Origin: Odoribacter sp.
Lineage (GTDB): Bacteria; Bacteroidota; Bacteroidia; Bacteroidales; Muribaculaceae
DNA length: 64,000 bases
Assembly (NCBI GenBank): GCA_023663145.1
Contig: JAMPHZ010000005.1
Span: 38,321-102,320 of the forward strand
Direction: 5' to 3'
Below are positions 25,654-34,051 of the stretch, piece after piece. The notes under the pieces were generated by a model, which did no database searches, was not told the DNA's origin, and worked only from the letters and a program-made list of their open reading frames with translations. The position numbers and the translations under genes were made by a program. Within the stretch, counting starts at the first letter, position 1; each line of letters starts with the position of its first letter.

Positions 25654-26097
25654 ATGAAAAAAATTAGATTTGGCTTGATTATGGTCATGACTCTAATGAT
25701 CGCAGCTTGCCAGAACGACGGCCATATCGGAGAATTGTTCGGTACATGGCGAGTGGAATCATACACATTAGACGGCTATGAGATGCCACTTGTTGGCGCC
25801 TCTTCATTCAGCTTCCAAGGCGAGGTGGTTGAAATTGTATATGTCCCTGATAATTATGGAACGAATTGGCGGCGTGTAGGTACATGGCGACGTGAAGGAG
25901 ATCTCATGCAACTTAATTTCACATATCATGATGATAATAATGCCACCGGAGAAGGTATTTATAAAGCACCGGAATGGCTCGGGATGACATCTGACGAGAT
26001 CATGGATATGATATGCACAATTGACGGAAAAAAAATGGTATGGCGCCGTGTGACTCCCTCCGCAACATACTGTTACACACTTCACAAGACTTGGTAA
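25654..26097 (+). CDS. Lipocalin-like lipoprotein
   Basis: A 147-residue lipoprotein: basic MKKIR start, hydrophobic core and lipobox MIAAC with Cys19. The mature domain (ELFGTWRVESYTLDG, then WRRVGTWRREGDLMQLNF and CTIDGKKMVWRRVT) is an all-beta pattern with the GTWR signature of the lipocalin-like domain common in Bacteroidetes lipoproteins, whose ligands are unknown. It starts 3 bases after the Wzi-like gene and ends 1 base before legB, so it belongs to this operon. Confidence 0.8.
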   Translation: MKKIRFGLIMVMTLMIAACQNDGHIGELFGTWRVESYTLDGYEMPLVGASSFSFQGEVVEIVYVPDNYGTNWRRVGTWRREGDLMQLNFTYHDDNNATGEGIYKAPEWLGMTSDEIMDMICTIDGKKMVWRRVTPSATYCYTLHKTW

Positions 26098-26098
26098 T

Positions 26099-27106
26099 AT
26101 GATTGATATTGAGAAACCGGTAGCTGTTACCGGAGCTGATGGATTTATTGGATCCCACCTTGTGGAACATCTTCTCAAGCGTGGTTATAGTGTGCGTGCC
26201 CTTGCCCAATATAATTCATTTAATAGTTGGGGCTGGCTTGATGATGTGGTTAAACATCGTCGAGCCGGTGAATATCGGCTTGAGGTGGTGTGTGGAGATG
26301 TCCGTGACAGTGCATTTTGCCGTGAGTTCGTGCGTGGATGTGGCACGGTGTTTCACCTTGCAGCACTCATAGCTATACCATATAGTTACATAGCGCCTGA
26401 AAGTTATGTCGATACCAATATTAAAGGTACGCTCAACATGTGCCAGGCTGCCAGAGATGAGAGTGTTGACCGAATCATAGTGACATCGACAAGCGAGGTA
26501 TACGGAACTGCGCTTGAGGTCCCTATTCCTGAATCACATCCACGGCAACCGCAATCGCCATATTCGGCTACAAAGATCGGTGCTGATGCTTTGGCACTGA
26601 GCTTTTTCAATGCTTTTGACCTGCCTGTAGTCATCGCGCGGCCGTTCAATACTTACGGCCCGAGGCAGAGCGCACGGGCAATTATCCCTACCATTATCTC
26701 ACAGATTGCAAGTGGCAAAGAGGTGATTTCGGTAGGCGATCTTTCTCCTACGCGTGACTTCAATTATGTTGATGATACTTGCCGGGGTTTCATCGCTTTG
26801 GCAGAGGCACCCGATATAGAAGGTAAGGAGATCAATATTGCCTCAGGAACGGAAATCTCCATGGCTGATACCCTTGCTGCAATAGCGCGCGTTATGGGGC
26901 GGAAAGTGGATTTTGTTGTGGATCCTGAACGCCTGCGTCCGTCGCGTTCAGAGGTCCGTCGCTTGTGCGGAGACAATCGGTTGATAACAAGCCTTACAGA
27001 CTGGCGCCCGCAAATATCGCTTGAAGAAGGACTTTCTTTGACAGCCCGTTGGTTCATGGCCCCTGAGAATATAAGTAAATATAAAGTAGACATATACAAC
27101 CGCTGA
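26099..27106 (+). CDS. legB: LegB-type NAD-dependent nucleotide-sugar 4,6-dehydratase
   Basis: An extended short-chain dehydrogenase acting on a nucleotide-linked N-acetylglucosamine, giving the 4-keto-6-deoxy sugar that starts legionaminic-acid-type nonulosonic acid synthesis. The Rossmann motif TGADGFIGSH (11-20), the specific stretch LAQYNSFNSWGWLD (35-48) that recalls LegB, TSTSEVYG (129-136), and catalytic Tyr155 and Lys159 in PYSATK are all present. It is 335 residues, full length. It overlaps the ATP-grasp gene by one base (ATGG/TGATGG junction), and neuB follows, so three genes form a partial pathway. Other dehydratases of the family cannot be fully excluded. Confidence 0.85.
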   Translation: MIDIEKPVAVTGADGFIGSHLVEHLLKRGYSVRALAQYNSFNSWGWLDDVVKHRRAGEYRLEVVCGDVRDSAFCREFVRGCGTVFHLAALIAIPYSYIAPESYVDTNIKGTLNMCQAARDESVDRIIVTSTSEVYGTALEVPIPESHPRQPQSPYSATKIGADALALSFFNAFDLPVVIARPFNTYGPRQSARAIIPTIISQIASGKEVISVGDLSPTRDFNYVDDTCRGFIALAEAPDIEGKEINIASGTEISMADTLAAIARVMGRKVDFVVDPERLRPSRSEVRRLCGDNRLITSLTDWRPQISLEEGLSLTARWFMAPENISKYKVDIYNR

Positions 27107-28047
27107 TGGACAGAAAAGCAATTAATCTGCTGTTTCTCGGAGGGGCCAAACGGGTGTCAATGGCTCGTAGATTCAAGTCCTCGGCCCGTGAGATTGGGCT
27201 TGATTGTAATATTTTCAGCTACGAGATGTCGCAACATGAGGCTATAGCTTGTGAGGCCGAGGTGATTTGTGGCCTTAAATGGAGTGATCCAAAGTGCGAC
27301 AGTGATCTGCGTAAAATTATCGGATTAAAGAGTATAGATGCCGTGATACCGTTTGTTGATGGTGCGGTAGCAGTTGCATCACGTCTTTCCGATGTGGCTT
27401 TTGTGCCATGTGGTTCGGTAGAAAGTGCTGAAGCTATGTTTGACAAAGTAACGTCGGCTCATTTATTTGAGAAAGCTGGCTTGCCTGTGCCTATGACATA
27501 TGAGCCCGGTTATCCGTCATTACGTCTTATAGCCAAGCCCCGACATGGTTCCGCATCTAAAGGCATTGTTGAGATACATTCGTTACAGCAGCTTGATGAG
27601 ATATTGTCTAAAGGAAAAGATTATCTTGTACAGGAACGTATAGACAATCGCCGTGAGTACACTGTAGACTGCTATGCCGATGTGTTTACGGGAAAAATAA
27701 TCACCGCGTGTCCGCGTCTTAGAATACAGGTGGTTGGTGGTGAAGTTGTCAAGACAGTCACTGTCGCATCACAACCTTTGGTTGAACTTGCAACGGAATC
27801 AGTTCTGCGTCTTGGCTTGCGGGGTGCAGTTACTGTACAGATTATAGAAGATATGGATGACGGTCGCCTGCTATTGATGGAGATTAACCCGCGTTTGGGT
27901 GGCGGGGCTGTATGCAGTGTCGCAGCCGGTGCTGATATACCATCGCTGATCATACGCCAGGCCTTGGGAATGACGGTTAAATCGCCCGAATGGCGCGCAG
28001 GTGTGGAGATTGCGAGATATCTGGCTGAGACAGTATTTTTTAATTAA
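27106..28047 (+). CDS. ATP-grasp enzyme between legB and neuB
   Basis: A 313-residue ATP-grasp ligase of the carbamoyl-phosphate-synthase-like type. An N-terminal Rossmann-like domain (INLLFLGGAKRVSMARRF) is followed by the ATP-grasp core: KPRHGSASKGI phosphate loop, VQERIDNRREYTVDCYAD and the metal-binding end LLMEINPRLGGG. Such enzymes join a carboxylate to an amine, thiol or other nucleophile with ATP. In nonulosonic-acid loci an ATP-grasp enzyme may modify the sugar or a side-chain amine, but its substrate is not evident. It lies 10 bases before neuB. No homologue of known specificity comes to mind. Confidence 0.82.
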   Translation: MDRKAINLLFLGGAKRVSMARRFKSSAREIGLDCNIFSYEMSQHEAIACEAEVICGLKWSDPKCDSDLRKIIGLKSIDAVIPFVDGAVAVASRLSDVAFVPCGSVESAEAMFDKVTSAHLFEKAGLPVPMTYEPGYPSLRLIAKPRHGSASKGIVEIHSLQQLDEILSKGKDYLVQERIDNRREYTVDCYADVFTGKIITACPRLRIQVVGGEVVKTVTVASQPLVELATESVLRLGLRGAVTVQIIEDMDDGRLLLMEINPRLGGGAVCSVAAGADIPSLIIRQALGMTVKSPEWRAGVEIARYLAETVFFN

Positions 28048-28057
28048 TTGACAGATC

Positions 28058-29065
28058 ATGAAACATGTCATAATAATCGCGGAGGCCGGTGTAAATCACA
28101 ATGGAGATATGGAGATGGCGTGCCGCATGGTGTTGGAGGCAAAGAAAGCCGGAGCTGATTATGTTAAATTCCAGACGGCAGTCCCGGAGCTTGTGATATC
28201 GACATTCGCACCCAAAGCAGAGTATCAGAAAGAAACTACCGGTACTGCTGAGTCTCAACTTGAAATGTGTAAAGCCATTCATTTACCTCTTTCGGCATAT
28301 ACAGAACTAAAGCAGTTATGTGATAATGTGGGAATTGGTTTTATGAGCACGCCATTTGACCTTGTGTCAATAGATTGTCTTGCCGCTTTAGAGATGGACT
28401 ATTGGAAAATTCCATCCGGCGAGATAACTAATCTGCCCTATTTACGTAAGATTGCGGGTATAGGTGGCAGAGTTATTCTGTCAACAGGTATGTCAACTAT
28501 TGATGAGGTTGAGTCGGCGGTCTCCGTACTTGAAGATGGTGGAATACCGCGACAAGATATTTTTTTACTTCATTGTACGACACAATACCCCACTCCGTTT
28601 GATGCCGTAAATCTGCGTGCTATGGATACACTTGAGCAACTTGGTTGCGGGGGTGTTGGCTATAGTGACCACACAACCGGTATTACAATTCCTATAGCAG
28701 CCGCAGCCCGCGGTGCGATGATAATCGAAAAGCATTTTACACTTGACCGTAATCTTCCGGGGCCAGATCACCGCGCGTCGCTTGAACCTGCCGAACTGGC
28801 ATCAATGGTAAGGGCAGTCCGCGATGTAACAGAAGCGCTTGGATGTGGCGAGAAAGTGGTCACCGGTGCAGAGAGGCCTAATATTGAGGTGGCCCGTAAA
28901 TCAATCGTTGCGGCACGTGATATTGTTGCCGGGGAGATATTGACTGAAGAGAACATAACAGTCAAGCGTCCCGGTAACGGTATATCTCCAATGATGTGGG
29001 ACCGCGTGTTGGGAACTCATGCTGTGCGTGATTTTGTTAAAGATGAATTAATCATTATAAGATAA
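28058..29065 (+). CDS. neuB: NeuB/LegI-family nonulosonic acid synthase
   Basis: Condenses phosphoenolpyruvate with a 6-carbon amino sugar to give a 9-carbon nonulosonic acid (N-acetylneuraminic, legionaminic or similar). The 335-residue protein has the TIM-barrel start IIAEAGVNHNGDMEMA, KKAGADYVKFQTA, STPFD, KIPSGEITNLP, ILSTGMST, HCTTQYPTP, GYSDHT and EKHFTLDR. It ends in a C-terminal SAF/antifreeze-like domain (KRPGNGISP, GTHAVRDF). Together with legB upstream, the legionaminic-type product is more likely than sialic acid. No CMP-sugar synthetase, aminotransferase or epimerase gene for the pathway is in the window. Confidence 0.93.
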   Translation: MKHVIIIAEAGVNHNGDMEMACRMVLEAKKAGADYVKFQTAVPELVISTFAPKAEYQKETTGTAESQLEMCKAIHLPLSAYTELKQLCDNVGIGFMSTPFDLVSIDCLAALEMDYWKIPSGEITNLPYLRKIAGIGGRVILSTGMSTIDEVESAVSVLEDGGIPRQDIFLLHCTTQYPTPFDAVNLRAMDTLEQLGCGGVGYSDHTTGITIPIAAAARGAMIIEKHFTLDRNLPGPDHRASLEPAELASMVRAVRDVTEALGCGEKVVTGAERPNIEVARKSIVAARDIVAGEILTEENITVKRPGNGISPMMWDRVLGTHAVRDFVKDELIIIR

Positions 29066-29085
29066 TCTGAAAAGAATATAAAAAA

Positions 29086-29120
29086 AGCCGCCGCCATCAA
29101 CTTTGATGGCGGCGGCTTGT
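29086..29120. terminator. Strong GC-rich hairpin after neuB
   Basis: A perfect 15-base inverted repeat (29086-29100 with 29103-29117) beginning AGCCGCCGCC. On the plus strand it is followed only by TTGTTAAT. On the minus strand it is followed by a run of T (complement of the A run at 29081-29086), so it looks like a better terminator in that direction. It probably ends the neuB transcript. Confidence 0.7.
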
Positions 29121-29151
29121 TAATACAGCAGATTTTAAAATAGAAAACAAT

Positions 29152-30072
29152 ATGATACGTAAACTCTCCTTCGAAGATGTGAAAAAAGCGGTAAAAGACG
29201 CTTACGAAAACAACAAAAATATAAATGATGGTAATCCAGATGCCCGTATAAAAGCTGATCCGGCATTGTTTGGAATCAGTGTGGTGCTTACAGATGGCCG
29301 TAAGGCTGAAGCCGGAGATTCTTCTGTAGCGGCGCCTATAGGAGAAATTGCAAAAATACCGACTTCTGTGGTTCTTTTATCTCAGAATAAACCTGATGAA
29401 CTGGTTAAGAAAAGCGGAACCGGTCAGTGTCATTGTGGCCGCGGACCAAAACCGGAGATTCCTGTGAGCCGTCATGGGATACGTGCCGTGAGCGCTATTG
29501 TGCCACAGGGTGATGCTGATGGTAAATGGAATATAATGATCGATAATTTCATTAATCTCGCCGGTTCAGCACCTGTATTGGATGATTCTTTATATAGTGC
29601 GTTGAAAGCAGAAGTTTCTGCTGCAAATACAGAAAATGTTCTTGCGTCGGCAGAGTTTACATTATATGATGATGCGGCGACATCAATAGATCTGTATACC
29701 AGACTGCTTGCATTGAAAGCTACTACCGAACAACTTGCAACGCTTGGTGCAACTATTGCGGCAGATGGCCGTAACCCAATAAATGGAGAAGTTGTATTTG
29801 ATGGCTCGGTTGCAGCTTCTGTAATAACGCTCGCTGCGGTTAAGGGGCCACGTAAGGAAACCCGTGCGTGGCTTATGCGTACAGGACTGCCGGCCAAGAG
29901 CGGTATGGGTGGTATGATTCTTGCCATTCTTCCCGGTTTCGGTGCGATTGCCGCATACTCACCTGCACTTGACTGTAACGGCACATCTGTAAAAGCCGCA
30001 AAAGCTATTGAAGAAATATCTGCAAAATTGGGCTTGAATGTATTTGCATCGGCCCGAGTGGAGGTTGAATGA
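29152..30072 (+). CDS. Glutaminase-fold (GlsA-like) protein, probable pseudoenzyme
   Basis: A 306-residue protein with the outline of serine-dependent glutaminases (beta-lactamase-like fold). Residues 36-57 (DPALFGISVVLTDGRKAEAG) match their N-terminal strand pair. DLYTRLLALKATTEQLATLG (180-199) and GLPAKSGMGGMI (245-256) with AAYSPALDCNG match the C-terminal half. However, the catalytic Ser-x-x-Lys (SISK in family members) is here E65-I-A-K68, so the nucleophile serine is replaced by Glu. The Tyr usually found just before xxGLPAKSG also appears to be missing. A CHCG motif (93-96) in the middle is unlike the family. It probably does not hydrolyse glutamine by the usual mechanism. Its role is unknown. 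Confidence 0.75.
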   Translation: MIRKLSFEDVKKAVKDAYENNKNINDGNPDARIKADPALFGISVVLTDGRKAEAGDSSVAAPIGEIAKIPTSVVLLSQNKPDELVKKSGTGQCHCGRGPKPEIPVSRHGIRAVSAIVPQGDADGKWNIMIDNFINLAGSAPVLDDSLYSALKAEVSAANTENVLASAEFTLYDDAATSIDLYTRLLALKATTEQLATLGATIAADGRNPINGEVVFDGSVAASVITLAAVKGPRKETRAWLMRTGLPAKSGMGGMILAILPGFGAIAAYSPALDCNGTSVKAAKAIEEISAKLGLNVFASARVEVE

Positions 30073-30124
30073 CCTCACTTCATCTGCGACCTTTATGGTT
30101 GAATGTTATATATAATTCTGCGAA

Positions 30125-30164
30125 GCAGCCCCCGGCGAGATGTATCGTCGGGGGCTGCATTCTT
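30125..30164. terminator. GC-rich hairpin between convergent genes
   Basis: GCAGCCCCCG (30125-30134) pairs perfectly with CGGGGGCTGC (30149-30158), followed by a weak T-rich ATTCTT. It lies between the glutaminase-like gene and the convergent S9 peptidase gene and could end both transcripts. Confidence 0.7.
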
Positions 30165-30180
30165 ATAGTCTGGTATGTGT

Positions 30181-32280
30181 TTAATTCTTAAGCCATTTGT
30201 CAAACCAGCGGAAGAATAACCTCTGCCATAGGACAGCATTCTGTGGTTTTAGAATCCAGTGGTTTTCATCCGGATAGATCACCATTTCAGCCGGAACACC
30301 ACGCAGGCGTGCTGCATTGAAGGCTGCCATACCCTGTGAGGCGAGAATGCGGTAGTCAAGTTCACCGTGGCTGATCATTATTGGGGTATCCCAACGGTCA
30401 ACGTAGCGGTGTGGGGATGTGGCGAATGTCCGTTGGGCTTCTGCGTTATTTCTGTCCCAATAAGCTCCCCCCATGTCCCAGTTGGCAAACCACATTTCTT
30501 CAGTCTCGAGATATTGGGCTTCAATATTGAATATACCGGCATGAGCGAGCAGCGCAGAAAAACGGCCATCATGATTACCTGCGAGCCAATATACGGAGAA
30601 TCCACCGTAAGAGGCGCCGGTAGCCCCCATGCGGTCATTTGCTATATATGGTTTGGCTTTCATATAGTCGGCTGCGCTGAGATAGTCGCGCATGTTTTGT
30701 CCTGGATAGTCCCGTGAAATCTGTTCTTCCCATTCTGTACCGAAGCCTGGTACTCCGCGGCGGTTTGGCGCTATTACCACATATCCGTTTGATGCCATTA
30801 AGGCAAAGTTCCAGCGGTAGCTCCAGAATTGGCTTACGGCTGATTGTGGACCTCCCTGACAGTAAAGAATTGATGGGTATTGCTTGGTATTGTCAAAATC
30901 GGGAGGGAGGATTACCCATGTCAGCATTTCCTTGCCATCAGTTGTAGGTACCATGTGTTTTTCGACTGTGGGCATCTTAAGCTGTGCGAAAATGTCGCCA
31001 TTGACATCTGTTATTTGCTGAAGCTTGGGAGATCCTTTTTTTGCTTTTGTGATTGTGAATACTTCATTGGGTCGCACCATGGAGTGATTCATTGTGATGA
31101 GAGTGTTTTCACCAACCGGTACAAGAGATGTGAAATCAGCTTGCACATCAGTCATGGCGGTGACTTTACAGGTGTTTATATCTATCTCAAATACCGGGAT
31201 AACTCCTTGGTGTGCCGCGATGAACCATATTGTCTTTCCTGAAGGGTTCCATGCAAATTCATCTATTGTATAATCCCAATCCACGGTGAGATCGCGGCGT
31301 TCGCCGGTTGTCATGTCAAGAATGAAGAGCCGGTTTTTATCAGCTTCATAGCCGTCACGTTCCATGCTCAACCATGCCATTTTAGTTCCATCCGGTGAGA
31401 AAGCGGGCATTGTGTCATAACCCATCATACCTTCAGTAATGTTACGTGTGCTACCATCGGTGAGGCTGTATAGATACAGGTCGCTGTTGGTGGAGATGGC
31501 ATATTCCATACCGGTTTTCTTGCGGGATGTGTATACAAGCCCCTTGCTGTCCTTGGTCCATGCGAATGATTCTATACCTCCGAAAGGCTTCATGGGTGAC
31601 TCGTAAGGTTCGTCGGCCATAATGTCTACCAGTCCGGTGATTTCTTTGCCGTCATATGAGCCGATGAAAGGATGCGGAATCTCAGTTACCCATTCATCCC
31701 AATGTTTATACATCATGTCGTCAATTATGCGCCCTGTAGCCTTTGGCAGGTCGGGGTATACATCAGCAGCTGTGCGAGAATACTTCACATTACCGATCAA
31801 TACTACTTTTGATCCATCAGGGCTGAACAGGAAACCTCCCACACCGCCGTCGAGGTGTGAGATCTGGCGACGGTCCGAACCGTCAGGAGTCATGATCCAT
31901 ACCTGAGGAGTACCTTCTTCACCGGGATATATGAAAGCAATATGTGAGGCATTGTCGATGAATGTGGCGCCGCTCTCGCTTTTAGGTGTATGGGTAAGGC
32001 GACGGTTGTTGCTTCCGTCAATATTCATCATCCAAAGTTCGGCATTAGATGTATTCTGCTCAAGGCTCTCATAAGAAACGGAGTACAACACTGATTTCCC
32101 GTCAGGGGAAACTTGCGGCGAGGTAACGCGCCCCAACGATTCAAGCGCATCTATGTCAAAGATGCCGGTAGCTGTTTTAAAATCAGGCCGTTCGATGATT
32201 GGTGCAGATTCCTCTGCAAGCATGTTGCCTGACATAAGCAGTGCTGACGCACTCATGGTAATTAATGCTAATTTATTCAT
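30181..32280 (-). CDS. S9-family dipeptidyl/acylaminoacyl peptidase, exported
   Basis: A 699-residue serine peptidase of the prolyl oligopeptidase family with a signal peptide (MNKLALITMSASALLMSGNMLAE), so probably periplasmic. An N-terminal seven-bladed propeller with repeated WD40-like SPDGSKV/SPDGTKM segments is followed by an alpha/beta-hydrolase domain with catalytic S557 in GASYGG, D642 in HGELDYR and H674 in DENHW. The layout is like the DPP5/DPP4-type enzymes of Bacteroidales that remove dipeptides from imported oligopeptides. It is the last gene of the long minus-strand run, 5 bases after the YigZ gene. Confidence 0.93.
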   Translation of the reverse strand: MNKLALITMSASALLMSGNMLAEESAPIIERPDFKTATGIFDIDALESLGRVTSPQVSPDGKSVLYSVSYESLEQNTSNAELWMMNIDGSNNRRLTHTPKSESGATFIDNASHIAFIYPGEEGTPQVWIMTPDGSDRRQISHLDGGVGGFLFSPDGSKVVLIGNVKYSRTAADVYPDLPKATGRIIDDMMYKHWDEWVTEIPHPFIGSYDGKEITGLVDIMADEPYESPMKPFGGIESFAWTKDSKGLVYTSRKKTGMEYAISTNSDLYLYSLTDGSTRNITEGMMGYDTMPAFSPDGTKMAWLSMERDGYEADKNRLFILDMTTGERRDLTVDWDYTIDEFAWNPSGKTIWFIAAHQGVIPVFEIDINTCKVTAMTDVQADFTSLVPVGENTLITMNHSMVRPNEVFTITKAKKGSPKLQQITDVNGDIFAQLKMPTVEKHMVPTTDGKEMLTWVILPPDFDNTKQYPSILYCQGGPQSAVSQFWSYRWNFALMASNGYVVIAPNRRGVPGFGTEWEEQISRDYPGQNMRDYLSAADYMKAKPYIANDRMGATGASYGGFSVYWLAGNHDGRFSALLAHAGIFNIEAQYLETEEMWFANWDMGGAYWDRNNAEAQRTFATSPHRYVDRWDTPIMISHGELDYRILASQGMAAFNAARLRGVPAEMVIYPDENHWILKPQNAVLWQRLFFRWFDKWLKN

Positions 32281-32285
32281 TTTAA

Positions 32286-32888
32286 TTAGGTTGGATTATC
32301 AAATGTAAGCCCGTCAATATCAGATAGGCGCCCACGTGTGGCTTGTGCGCTGTCGAGATTGACCTCTAATGTCATGTGACAGCTGTTATCCATTGTATTT
32401 TCGAGTATTTTTACCGATGGCATCCGTGTAACTTTCATTACATCGTTGATAACACAGTAAGGATACGTGAATGAAAAACGGTCAGTGACATGTCGTTCCA
32501 CAACGGTGGCTTCGTTAAGTGCGAGGCGTGACGCCTCACGGTATGCTGTGATGAGTCCGGATGTGCCAAGTTTTATACCACCGAAGTAGCGTACGACAAC
32601 GATTAGAATATCGGTCAGTTCCTTGGAGTTGATTTGTCCTAATATAGGTTTCCCGGCAGTTCCCGATGGTTCTCCGTTGTCATTGGCTCTGAACTCTTCT
32701 CGTTTATACCCTAACATATAGGCCCAGCAAACATGACGCGCATCATAGTATTTGCGTGAAAGTTCATCCACATGAGCGCGTGCTTCGGCGACGGTATTTA
32801 CCGGAAAAGCAAACGCAAGGAACTTGCTGCGTTTTTCAGTGAATACTGCCGCCGATGGCGCTTCAATTGTAAGATAACTGTCGCCCAT
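32286..32888 (-). CDS. YigZ/IMPACT family protein
   Basis: A 200-residue protein of the UPF0029/IMPACT family. The N-terminal domain has the family signature: FTEKRSKFLAFAFPV, DARHVCWAYMLG, DNGEPSGTAGKPIL and VVVRYFGGIKLGTSGLITAY. The C-terminal about 70 residues form the small ferredoxin-like DUF1949 domain. Bacterial members are of uncertain function, perhaps nucleic-acid or translation related. It lies 3 bases after cydB and 5 bases before the S9 peptidase gene and is clearly co-transcribed. Confidence 0.92.
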   Translation of the reverse strand: MGDSYLTIEAPSAAVFTEKRSKFLAFAFPVNTVAEARAHVDELSRKYYDARHVCWAYMLGYKREEFRANDNGEPSGTAGKPILGQINSKELTDILIVVVRYFGGIKLGTSGLITAYREASRLALNEATVVERHVTDRFSFTYPYCVINDVMKVTRMPSVKILENTMDNSCHMTLEVNLDSAQATRGRLSDIDGLTFDNPT

Positions 32889-32891
32889 TTA

Positions 32892-34031
32892 TCAATATTG
32901 ATGGGAGTCGCCCTCGATATCTTTCTTAGTGAGGCCGCCTATGTTCATCTTACGCCATACGTATATTATGTATGCGAGCACAAAAGGCACGGCAATGCTC
33001 ACATATGACATTGTGCGCAAGGTATACAGCGATGACGAACTGTTGGCTATGGTGAGTGAGCTTTGGGGGCATGAATTGCTGGGGAGATAGCAAGTACCGT
33101 TATATCCTGCTACGGCGAAGAGTGCTATTACCACAAGTGCTGTTCCCACTCCGGCGGGCCATATGCCTTTGCATGATGATGTGAAAGCACCCATTATGAT
33201 ACCGGCTAATACCAAGACCACGCCTGAAGCGAATATTACTCCCCACCACCACATTTCCATGAAGTTTGAGAAATAAAGGTAGTCAACACGGTTAATGACG
33301 CCATTCATATCAGCCTTAAGCCCGCTTTGTAAAAGCAGCACTATGGCAAAAAATACAAAGAGAGGAGTGAAAATAGCTCCGTTTATAAGTACCTTGCGAC
33401 TCATTGTTGACGTGAAATCATTTCCCACCTTGATGTTGTTTTTGAAGTACAAGGCGGCCAAAGTGCGAGCAAGGAAGAATACAGTGATTCCAAGTAGCAG
33501 GCAGCGCCAATCGGTCATCAATTCAAGACCGCGTGACGGTGCCCACCGTGAGATTACCGGTGAACCAGCATCAAGAATGTTACCACGCACTACTTCAAAA
33601 TCTGCCCCGAAAAACATTGAGGCCACAGCGACTCCTAACAGCAGGCAACCGAAGAAGCCGTTGATAAGAAGAAATGTGTCATACGTCCGTGTCCCATATA
33701 TGTTACCGCGCTTGCGCCGATATTCATAACTTACCGATTGTAAGACAAAGCTTACAAGAATAGCGAGCCACAGCCAGTATGCTCCGCCAAAACTGGTTGA
33801 GTAAAATAAAGGAAATGATGCGAAAAATGCACCTCCAAACACCACAAGTGTTGTGAATGTAAGCTCCCATTTACGGCCGAGGGAATTAACCATAAGTTGC
33901 CGGCTGGTTTCATCATTTTTGCAGTAAAGCATTGATTGCCCTCCCTGCACGAAGAGCATGAACACGAGAGCTGCGCCTAACACAGCTATTATAAGCCACC
34001 AATAGGCTTGAAACATTGCTAATTCTGTCAT
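32892..34031 (-). CDS. cydB: Cytochrome bd oxidase subunit II
   Basis: CydB is the second membrane subunit of the cytochrome bd quinol oxidase, which reduces O2 to water with very high affinity and lets gut anaerobes scavenge traces of oxygen. The 379-residue protein has about eight membrane segments and the typical order: WWLIIAVLGAALVFMLFVQGGQ at the start, GRKWELTFTTLVVFGGAFFASFPLFY, and late GTCYLPSNSCPQSSLTI followed by RTMSYVS. It is 20 bases downstream of cydA. Confidence 0.96.
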   Translation of the reverse strand: MTELAMFQAYWWLIIAVLGAALVFMLFVQGGQSMLYCKNDETSRQLMVNSLGRKWELTFTTLVVFGGAFFASFPLFYSTSFGGAYWLWLAILVSFVLQSVSYEYRRKRGNIYGTRTYDTFLLINGFFGCLLLGVAVASMFFGADFEVVRGNILDAGSPVISRWAPSRGLELMTDWRCLLLGITVFFLARTLAALYFKNNIKVGNDFTSTMSRKVLINGAIFTPLFVFFAIVLLLQSGLKADMNGVINRVDYLYFSNFMEMWWWGVIFASGVVLVLAGIIMGAFTSSCKGIWPAGVGTALVVIALFAVAGYNGTCYLPSNSCPQSSLTIANSSSSLYTLRTMSYVSIAVPFVLAYIIYVWRKMNIGGLTKKDIEGDSHQY

Positions 34032-34051
34032 GACTTTATATCAGGGATAAT

